From: Catenaria anguillulae PL171
Taxonomy: Eukaryota; Blastocladiomycota; Blastocladiomycetes; Blastocladiales; Catenariaceae
Direction of reading: 5' to 3'
Length of the DNA: 64,000 nt
NCBI GenBank assembly: GCA_002102555.1
Contig: MCFL01000091.1
Span: 1 to 64,000, forward strand
Part shown: piece after piece, positions 53,818-64,000 of the stretch
Layout of the letters: each line of letters begins with the position of its first letter
Numbering within the stretch: the first letter of the stretch is position 1
Notes under the pieces: generated by a model
The model's input: the letters and a program-made list of their open reading frames with translations, nothing else
Told to the model about the DNA's origin: nothing
Database searches by the model: none
Translations under genes and position numbers: made by a program

Positions 53818-55238
53818 GTTTCGCCATTACGAATCATGTTTGTTCAACGTATACTTCCAATGTTCTGTTTCCATTCCCCTTTTGGTCGTGATTGCCCATA
53901 ACCCACATCAGCGCTCGTCAATATCATCCGCTCGGGAGATGTCTGTATTGTCACCGTTTCATTTGTACATTTTCTCATTCATTGTCTCGATTCTGTATCA
54001 TCCGTATTGTTCATTCAACATCTGCTGTCAATCCTGTTTTGGGGGGGGGCGACCTCACAGATTCTATGGAATGATTGGAGCTGTAGCAGACCGACAGTGG
54101 AGAACAGGGATCACCGGACAAATACTTGAATTGCATGCCAGCATATCAGGACCAGTATGCCTGACAAGTGACAGCCTGTCAGCACATAAGGATGTGTGTG
54201 AGACAAGATGAAACCGACACACTGTTACGGATGGCCAAGTCATGAACGTGAAATGCACCTCGATCTCGAGAAACGAGGGAAAATCCTTGATTCGTTCTAT
54301 GCTCGGCATCTCGGAATTCTGCTGAGCGAATTGAGCTAACCTTACATTACCTTCACACTGCGAAAGACCTGGTAGACAAGTGCACCGTAAGGACGTGACT
54401 CATGCCACAGCTTCGGCAACAACACGCGTTTCGCCAGCCACTCAGCCCCAGACAACACCCGCGCCACCCGCTCACCTGCTCCCACTTGCCTGGGTTGTCC
54501 GGTCGCCGCCAGTCATCATCCTACCCGGCCGACGCCGGAAAGTACAGAAATCATGCACGGAGCACACAAAGCTCTCTCTTCAGTTGCACTGAGCCACGAC
54601 GCCAGTTTCGAGCTCCCCGCGCGCACACCGCGGGTTGACGCGATCGGCGGTCTCAAACGCAAACAGGGGTCTTGTCTCAGGTTCAATGGTCGGCCACTCA
54701 CTCGAAGATCAGATTCGTCGTCTCACCAAAAGGCAAATCCATGCAGCTAGGCATACACACTTGCTTGCGTGGAGAAGCCCCACTCCACCTGCTCATTGGC
54801 TTGACCTTGCATGCGTCCGGATGTTTGTGTTTTGAGATGCCAGGGTCATGCCGCCCCATTCAATACCGATTTCGGTTACCTTTGGAAAGTCTCCCCACCA
54901 TAATGCCGTAACGTTAGCACGTTTCTGGGTTTGCTCGCCGACACTGCAGCACAAGGTGCTGGAAGCAGAACCGAGCAACTTCCCATCGCCATACATACAA
55001 ATAGGCCCGGCATTCCCCAGTGCATTCGCCTCTGAACTATGTCGTTCTCTACCCTGCTTTGCCGATACTCTCCCTCCTACAAAACTTCCCACGTTTACAC
55101 ATTGTCCTCTGGTTGCCGGTCTCCCATTGCACTCTGTGACTTCCTCCTTTTCTTCATACACATTGCAAGACTAGACGCAAAGTAGACGTTTCCCCCACCC
55201 ACCAATCTTTGATCCGGCAACCCATCCGTCCAAGCAAC
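53818..55238. other. Intergenic, 1.4 kb, no gene recognised
   Basis: Contains a G run of about 10 bases near 54041 and short open frames in all registers without motifs. The right part is the upstream region of the subtilase. Confidence 0.4.
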
Positions 55239-57275
<2,037 letters not shown>

Positions 57276-57584
57276 GTGGACTGGTGACTTGAGTTGGTGA
57301 GAGGAAGTGTGAACCATGGGCAAAGTCGTGAGATTGAGGTTGGTGATGGATATTTGCATGTGTTTTTGTGGTTCAACTTGTCTTTTGCTTTGGGTGTGCT
57401 GTGCGTGTCCGATTGTGAGGCAATTGTACTTGCGAGAACCAATGCATTCATTCAAGTGGTTTAGAAACGCGGCGTCAGCGTTTTCTTGTTGCAATGTCCT
57501 CTCACGCGTGCTGATTCCCACGAACACTGTCAATCACATCAGTCAAGCACGCCTAAGGACCGAACACCGAACCATGTACATGCG

Positions 57585-58115
57585 ATGAATATGTCCAACG
57601 ACAACCCACCCAGCGTCCATCTCCCGCTCGTGCTCACTGAGCACATGCTCGCCACCACATCAATGCTCATTTTCCCTTCTCAAGTCGGTGATGTTGTGCC
57701 TGACTTCGCAGCCAAGCACAGCTCCATGCTAGCCTTGCACCAAGTGCTGTCGAACCAATGTATCCCATCGACTCTCAAGCTCTTTCTCGTCCTGATCGCC
57801 TCCTCCGAGTCCACTTACGTCTAGGGCGTCGAGTCGACCCGCCATTCGAATGCGTCCATGCTGGCCTCAAGAATCGACCTTGGCCGCTTCCACTCTCACG
57901 TCAATCGCATCTGTACTCTTCAGCCGCGGCCCGCCCAAACGCGCGAATTGCTCAATTGGTACTGAACACAATTTGCCGCACCCGTCACCTCCCAACCAAC
58001 CGCGTTTGGTCACAAGCTCATTGGCGTGTTGTGTCGCTACGGGAATCTCGGATTGCTTGAGTCGCTTCTCCACATCGAGTCTGTCCGAGCGTATGCTCAG
58101 AACAGCGCAGAGTGA
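57585..58115 (+). pseudogene. Relic of the F-box-like family with in-frame stops
   Basis: One frame runs from an ATG at 57585 to TGA 58113-58115, interrupted only by TAG 57822-57824 and TGA 57963-57965. Its last part, FGHKLIGVLCRYGNLGLLES, lines up with NAFLLPFYCIRSGRLGLLQD of the gene at 18664. No frame shift is needed, so decay here was by point mutation, or the stops are errors. Confidence 0.5.
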
Positions 58116-58162
58116 GCGCTTGCGGTCGCATCTCATGGCGGGCATTTGGGTGTTTTGGGATA

Positions 58163-58560
58163 CTACTGGAAAGACCAGGGGCTGTCGACCGAAATGAGGG
58201 CAGAGTTTGGAGTGGGTTTCGAGTGTTTCGAGTGTTGTATGGCAGTGGATACTCGATCAAATTGCGAGAAGGAAAAGAAAAGGTCAACATATCCCACAAT
58301 TTGACGGACGTGTGCAGCGAGTTCGGGGCGAGTCGATACCGTCGAGTGCAGGATGGGAAGCACGCCAAGGGAAGAGTCGGGCTGCAGAGTACAGGTGGGG
58401 GAGAACGAGCGAGGCCGCGATCTTGCATGTATAGGCCAGATTGACGGCAGGGGCCGAAGGCAGGTAACCGCACAAAGGAGTAATCAACAATTCGAGCACG
58501 TCCGTGGGAAGGTCAAAGAGCCCAAGTCGGTCATAAGGCTCCCGGTTCGAGTGGTGTTCG
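58163..58560 (-). pseudogene. F-box protein fragment, frame-shifted
   Basis: The minus strand carries a classical fungal F-box: LFDLPTDVLELLITPLCGYL, AVNLAYTCKIAASLVLPHLY and SAARL. One base out of frame the typical continuation follows, LPILHSTVSTRPELAAHVRQ then IVGYVDL. The two parts form the F-box plus the 'distance to first LRR' region seen in basidiomycete and chytrid F-box proteins. The break lies near 58370. The frame opens at about 58615 without an ATG, so a 5' exon or start is missing. It differs from the larger F-box-like family elsewhere in the window. Confidence 0.5.
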
Positions 58561-58803
58561 TGTTTGACGGCCCCGTTGGGCGAGGAGAAAGATTCACGGG
58601 CCGCAACGGTGTAATCGGGTGAGAGCCGTTACAGCATGGTGAGTGCGCTGGGTCATTTGACACATTGAAAAGAAATGCGTCGGGGAGGTGAATCTTTGTT
58701 TTTGACTATAGCTGGCATATGCATGTCACAATCGGAGGCATGGACGGCGGAGATCAACCTTCATGTCCGGACGAAGTCCAAGACTGTCCCGACCACGACA
58801 CGA

Positions 58804-59326
58804 TCAGAGACGATCAGACATGTGTTGAGCCACGAGTCCATGAGGCAACGCCTGCGCAGGTATACGTCGTAGAATCCTCGGAATAGCTAGCAGCGAGTTG
58901 CACGTCATGGGGTTTGTCGTATCGGCACAGCGACGAGCGGTCGGCCGTGATGCACGAATGGACATGGCGCCATTTGTGGACTTTTGGGCAACAAGCATGC
59001 GCGAGACTTGCACTTTGCGCACGAGCTCGTTCCCAGTGACCGGCTCGAGGGCATCCAGGCCAACGAGAACCATTTCGGCATATTTTCTCGGCAGCGTAGC
59101 GATCGCAGAACTCGGCTGGAATGTTCTTGGCGACTTGCGCAACGCAAAACTCAGAAACCTCTGCCGACGTCCACACGTGCAGGTCGTGCTTGTAGTCGGG
59201 CGGCGTTGGCTTGGGCGTGCTGTACTGGGACTCTTCGGCCGCAATGGTGGCTTCGCGCTCCTGGACCTTGGCCTTGAAAGTCGTGAGGCATGGTCTTGTG
59301 CTGGTCGACAGGGTGCGAAAAAACAT
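58804..59326 (-). CDS. Small SAM-domain-like protein, single frame break
   Basis: Begins MFFRTLSTSTRPCLTTFKAK (Arg/Ser/Thr-rich, presequence-like), then a charged segment REATIAAEESQYSTPKPTPP. A helical domain follows, HVWTSAEVSEFCVAQVAKNI with AEFCDRYAAEKYAEMVLVGL, whose W-x-x-x-x-V opening and helix spacing recall SAM domains. The break is one extra A in the run near 59096 (AAAA for AAA); beyond it the conserved-looking text continues ALEPVTGNELVRKVQVSRML. The downstream end is uncertain. Assignment to the SAM fold is tentative. Confidence 0.4.
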
Positions 59327-60089
59327 CAACGAGCGGCGGCGGCGTATTGGAGCACAAGAGACGGCGGTTGATTCGCTTCCAGTGGAGGCATGGCATTCGG
59401 CGGACAGCGGAAGACTGTGCCCTCAGTTGGAATCGAATTGCATGAGAATGGCCTGCGTTATTGCATCAAGATTTCATTGACATTGAGGTCCTGCTATACT
59501 GGCGGTACGACGACTGTAATGTGTTGCCTTAAGCTTCATCAACTTGAATGGACGTGAATATTAATGCATGGTTGTCCCGCCGTGGAAAGGACTAATCCAC
59601 AGTGGGAACACGGTGCATTCAAGTGAGGACACTTCGTGTTTGGTGGTCACACCGTGCATTGACGGTTTCATCACATTATTACCTTTACCACCGTGAATTC
59701 ACCGTGGGGGCGAGTTGGGCGTGATGGTCTCGGATTTGGACGTCGCATCATCATGTTGACACTGGCTGGGCTGGGTCAAACTGTAACGGGGGAAGATCTG
59801 CTGTGGATTCCACAAGACAATCACGACATTGACTACCGTACCTATGCATGGATTTTGTATGTACAAGCATAAGTGAAAATGAACATGTGCTAACGATAGT
59901 GAGGAAATGGAACTGGGGGGCACGGATGTAACTTAGGGAATTGACAGCTCGTAAAGAAATCGAACGAATGAATGAAATGGAACAGAACGAGTGAGGTGGG
60001 AACAAACACCAGACTCTACTCGTCCTTGAGGGTACGAACTGGGGGAAAAGAAAGGGGAACAGAAATAATAAAAAAAGAACCGGTGACAC
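59327..60089. other. Intergenic, no gene recognised
   Basis: From 59560 to 59710 there are several near-copies of a CACCGTG/GTGGxxxC theme (CACGGTGCATTCAAGTGA, CACCGTGCATTGACGG, CACCGTGAATTCACCGTGG), including a short inverted repeat around 59690-59706. Function unknown. The rest is the 3' flank of the RhoGAP-like gene. Confidence 0.35.
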
Positions 60090-61287
60090 TCACCACAAAC
60101 AACCGGACGGCGACTCCATCAAGCACAGGGTGCGCCCAGACCCAAGCACCTCGCTCCACCTGCCCTCAACCCCACTTGATGATGTAGTGGCGGCCACACA
60201 CACTGGCCGACCCGCCACGTCCTCCTCCTCCTTGACCTGCGTGGTGACCTTGGCGTCACACACCACAACAACCACAGGCACCTGCTCCTCCTCCACGGCC
60301 TGCCTTGCCGCCGCCTCGTCCCGGAACAACGCGTCCACCACGGGCGCCAAAGCTGCCGCAAAGTCCTGCATGCTGCGCGCAACCTCCATCTGCACCTCGG
60401 CGCTCATGTGTGCCCGGTGCACCATGAACAGGCCCGCGGTCCAAACGCGCACAAGCCCCTCGGCAGTCATCTTATTGTGCTCCGTGTGTTGGAGCACGGC
60501 CAAGATGTGGGCGAGCACGGCGTCCCAGACGTGGGCGTGCGTGGTGTGGTCTCGGATTGCTTGCGCAATGTCGGCGGGCCGAGACGAGGAGCCGGCACGA
60601 TGCGCGGCGACGACCGAGCGGAAAAACGACAGCGGCAACAGAGGCTCCGGCGCCAACCGAAGGCACTCACGGGCGAGCCAGGCGTACGCGACAGCGAGGT
60701 TGCGCGTCTCGTCCGACTCGACGTTGAACACGGGCGCCGTGGGCAGGCGGGCACCTGTCGTCGGGTCGTAGAACGACTTGACGAGCTTGTTGCGCAACAC
60801 GCATGTGGACAGGCGGTGCACGCCGAGGTCGCGCAGCAACCATCGCTCGACCACGGCAATCGAGTGCGTGAAGCACTCGGGCAATTTGGCAAAGTCGATG
60901 GTGGGTACGTCCCTCGAGCCATAGGCGATGGCCTGGTACGCGCTAGGTGTGCCGAGGTCGGGAAGCGGCATGGCATGTGGGCCATGACCCTTCTTGATGG
61001 TACCATGCCCAGAGTCGGTGGCCGAGGGGCAGCGACTCAATGAGGAGACGCGAGACTTGCCCAATCGCGTAGGCCGCAAACATGGACGCGACTTTGATGG
61101 GAACAGCGCCGGCCACATTCTTGACCTTTTGGGCAGCTGTGGATACCTTGGCGCACACATGGGTCTCTTTTGTGGGCTTTTGTGGCGAGCTACTGGTTTC
61201 CTTGGACGTTTTGGCTTTGGCCAGGCCGGCAGTGGAGGCGGCCGACAAGGCAAGGGCAGCGAGACGAGGGGCAGAGAATGGGTTCAT
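60090..61287 (-). CDS. RhoGAP-like domain protein
   Basis: Two exons (61287-61004, 60942-60090) with a 61-nt intron; 378 residues. The N-terminus (MNPFSAPRLAALALSAASTA, then KTSKETSSS) is basic and Ala-rich like a targeting or membrane-proximal segment, followed by VASMFAAYAIGQVSRLLIES. The central part reads as a RhoGAP fold: LGVHRLSTCVLRNKLVKSFY (candidate arginine finger in GVHRLS, where the family has GIFRxSG), CLRLAPEPLLPLSFFRSVVA (family LPEPLLP) and HNKMTAEGLVRVWTAGLFMV (family HNKMTxENLAxVFxP). It would accelerate GTP hydrolysis on a Rho-type GTPase. Loss of the Gly after the arginine finger and the Trp in place of Phe are departures, so activity is uncertain. The last 90 residues include a Val-rich stretch and acidic patches. 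Confidence 0.65.
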
Positions 61288-63145
61288 TTTTGTTGCAAGA
61301 TGGGGCTAGTTTGGATTGCATAAATGCGAGTTCGGAAGGGCTGCAGATATTGCCAGATTCCGGGTTGAGGAGAGAGAAAAGGGGGGATGACAGAGGGATG
61401 CCAAATCCTTTTGTCGATTTCCTCCCGGATCTGACTGGCCGTGGCAGCAGCAAGCTCCGTCGCGAGCTCCAACGAAACACGATCATCTTGTTCCGGTTGG
61501 TTGAGCTTGAGCTCGCGATTCAACCGACCTAACGCCAATTCGTGTCTCCCACCCTTCGCGACCGTTCGTTCGTGCCCTCAAACGGGTAAGTGATAAAAAA
61601 GGAACCATGTGCATGGGCTCTGTCTTCGAGGTCTGAATTGGAACGCTCCACTTGAGTCACCCTGACACATGTATCCATTTGCGGCAAGATGCCCTTGTTA
61701 GAATGTCGCGCTGCAGGCGGAACAATGCATGCTCGGGTGAATAATAAAGGCCAGCTGCCTATCGACATAGAATTTCCACGGTTTCTCCGACATACTTGAT
61801 GCTTGGTGCACATGGGGGGTATACGTGGATGAGCTGGCCCCAATCCCGAACCCGCAGCAGCAATATGGACATTGTGACTCTGCTCGAAACCTATGGCCCC
61901 ATGGCGCGAAACGCAACAGGTTGTTCTGCATCCGACAGCCGAAAACTGGATGAGGTAAAAAAAAACCCGTTGGACTCAAGTCATTTGGGGAAAAGAAACT
62001 GAGGACTCCTTCCGTCGTGAACACCAGCCAAAGCGAACCGCTAACGAACGAGCATGCAACATCTCAATTCCTAGGCGCACTTTCCTGCAACTCTTCCTGA
62101 TACACACACATTATCACCTCAATGATGCACCAACTCGATATAGAGCCAGTCTCGGGATCAACTCAAAGGATCCGTTGACATACATACCCCATCACGTGGT
62201 CGCGAGCTCAGTCAAGTGTATCACAGTTTTGGGGTCAATCATTTAGCTCAGATTCTGGTGAGTGTAGTGATGCCGAGGTTCTGCCTGTCACTCTGAATTG
62301 TTACCAGCCATGTTGCCTGCTCGCGAACGACGGGTCAAACCAACTGCTGCTGCCGAACTTGTGGCAAATGACGCCGAGAATTGATGTATGTGCTCGATTA
62401 TCGATTGTTGCGGTGCCTTCTCCAGCTGGTAGCTGACACGTGATTGAGAGAAGAACAACCACAAGAGGCGCCGACTACCCTCACCGAGGATGACATGTCG
62501 CGCCTTTTTGTCCTAAAGCGATGCCTGACGTTCATCTTCAGTCTTACTGGTCTTCACGAATGTGCAATTATGGTTGTCGCCCGAGAAATTGACGCGTCTG
62601 GGCAGCGGGAGGGGAGGATGGGTGAGAAGAAGGTGGACAGACATCATCAGCCATACCAACTCTGTACTTGCCTGGAAGATTGGGAGGAGGGGAGGGGGGG
62701 AATGCACCGGGTACATTGCTGGAGGTCGGAATGGCTTGACGTTGAGGTCGCTTGTGAGGACCGAATCGACGGAAGACGTCTTGACCAGCTGGAACCAGGT
62801 TGCTTGGGCGACCGGGTCAGAGCCCGAAAGCAGCGGAAAGCCGGACAGCTGGGAAGCAGAGAGGGCTGAACCATGTAGATCATCAGCTTTCCATTGTCAT
62901 GGCAGCACATTTATGCACTGCATGGGCAAAACTGACGCATGTGGCCTCTCAAGTATCGAGTCAAGTTTACGCAAAGGCCTCATCCATTCACATTTAACGC
63001 ATTCCCTGCAAGTCCAACACTCCCCCGTCACTTCCGGAAAACTTCGGACTGTCGAGCCACCGGCAGTTGCAGCAGGCCCATGGCCATTAACTCGTCCATC
63101 CACCCAGCCGAAAACTAGCCTCAAGCCCAACGACAAAAAGGAACG
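61288..63145. other. Long intergenic stretch, no firm gene
   Basis: About 1.9 kb of mixed short frames. A plus-strand frame at 62444-62869 and overlapping ones are not supported by motif or splice sites. An A run near 61957 and a G-rich tract (62690-62702) are noted. It may contain eroded genes. Confidence 0.35.
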
Positions 63146-64000
63146 ATGCCGAAGAAAAAATCAGATCGGGGATACTGTCTATTGTGCCCTACCAAGGGTG
63201 AGCACCAAGGCCTAAAGAGCAAAAGTAGCTTCCTGTCCAGCCATGCACGTTCACAAGGGCATCAGCAGGCCTACGAGCAATGGCGATTGGCGCAGCGCGG
63301 CAGCGGCGGAACCTATGGCGAGTCTTTCACATTTGCCACGGCCAACGATTTCTTTATCGAAGCAAATGACATGGTATGCAGAATCTCTCGCTTTGACAGC
63401 GTCAGATGTGTTTACAGAACTAACGCTTAGTCACGGATTGGCGTGCTTTACAGGTGAGGCCAGCTATTGTCAACAAATTCTTTGATTGGGATCTCTGGTA
63501 TGAGCCCATCAAGACGAGTCGTACGGGCCGCCCAACGTAGGTATGTCACTTTTTCGCACACCCACCAAGCGCGATTCTCGCTGATTCCCGCTTTTCGCAC
63601 ACCTCACAGAACTCCTCCTCCGCCTATGTTAACTCAGTCAGGCCTGCCTGACTCATCTCCTCGCTCGCCCCCGCCTCCGTTCACACCTCACCATCCAGCC
63701 CAACAACCATCCAGCAGCAGCAAGACAACGATTTAGCTCCGCTGGCACTCGCCCATTCCTCTCAGCACAACCATCCTCGTCAAGAGTCGAGCTCATTTAT
63801 TTATCCTCGCCTGTCAACGTTTCCCCAGGATTTCAACCAGCGCGATTTCGAGGAAGTCTCCATTTGTCAGACGAGCTCTCCAATCATGCGGCTAGACAGC
63901 TTTTTGGGACGAGGAGTCGATGGACACATTCCCCCACATGCAAACAACAAAATGAACAAGCATACATATGTACAATGTCATTCAGACAACACCAGCGTCA
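63146..64000 (+). CDS. Zinc-finger protein, 3' end beyond the window
   Basis: First exon 63146-63373 encodes MPKKKSDRGYCLLCP followed about 17 residues later by SHARSQGH, a C-x2-C...H-x5-H finger of the U1/BED kind. An intron 63374-63453 joins ANDM to VRPAIVNKFFDWDLWYEPIK. A second donor at 63537 (CCCAAC/GTAGGT) and a 3' AG near 63608 lead to a Pro/Ser-rich segment. One frame there stops at 63736. Another stays open from about 63690 to the window edge and looks coding (NDLAPLALAHSSQHNHPRQE, FEEVSICQTSSPIMRLDSFL). The last exon's frame is therefore unresolved and the gene is treated as running off the window. Probably a nuclear DNA-binding protein. Confidence 0.5.

Overview
This window looks like nuclear DNA of a zoosporic fungus, most plausibly of the Blastocladiomycota (Allomyces/Catenaria type). 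Lineage is inferred from three things: compact GC-rich genes with short GT-AG introns (about 40-120 nt); a fungal housekeeping set (SURF1, IMP-specific 5'-nucleotidase, mitochondrial NAD kinase, two-CGFS glutaredoxin, Dhh1, riboflavin kinase); and two paralogues of an ankyrin-like 'VLDWW' repeat family that I associate with blastocladialean genomes from memory. No bacterial, organellar or viral gene block was recognised.

Layout. 0-1.4 kb: mRNA cap methyltransferase whose frame is broken several times. 2-5.4 kb: two tandem DWW-repeat paralogues. 5.6-11.5 kb: a candidate mobile element or domesticated derivative, made of an intron-containing tyrosine-recombinase-like gene, a convergent 702-residue gene of unknown function, and a 1 kb spacer with two perfect 20-bp palindromes. 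11.9-13.9 kb: an unrecognised gene in several broken frames. 14.3-17.7 kb: a LanC-like protein and a GPATCH4/Tma23-like nucleolar G-patch protein. 18-24.1 kb: a cluster of one large F-box-like gene (interrupted by one in-frame TGA) and decayed relatives on both strands. 24.5-26.6 kb: ubiquitin-fold protein and SURF1. 28.1-30.1 kb: low-complexity protein. 30.7-32.6 kb: IMP 5'-nucleotidase with a 20-nt micro-exon. 33.0-33.6 kb: another F-box-like relic. 34.3-38.2 kb: STK16-type kinase, riboflavin kinase, Grx3/4-type glutaredoxin. 38.5-41.2 kb: CENP-E-like kinesin with an in-frame TAG. 42.3-44.5 kb: relic and mitochondrial-type NAD kinase. 45-51 kb: multispanning membrane protein, a Polycomb EED/ESC WD40 protein, DEAD-box helicase Dhh1. 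52.5-53.8 kb: coiled-coil protein. 55.2-57.3 kb: secreted subtilase. 57.6-59.3 kb: relics and frame-broken F-box and SAM-like genes. 60.1-61.3 kb: RhoGAP-like protein. 63.1 kb to the end: zinc-finger gene running off the window.

There is no operon logic. Unrelated housekeeping genes alternate with lineage-specific, fast-decaying families. The most unusual parts are the recombinase segment with its palindromes, the dispersed F-box-like family, and the catalytic micro-exon of the IMP nucleotidase. Several well-conserved genes carry single-base slips or stop codons; from sequence alone I cannot tell sequencing error from genuine decay. Exon boundaries were worked out by hand from GT/AG sites, phase and family motifs.
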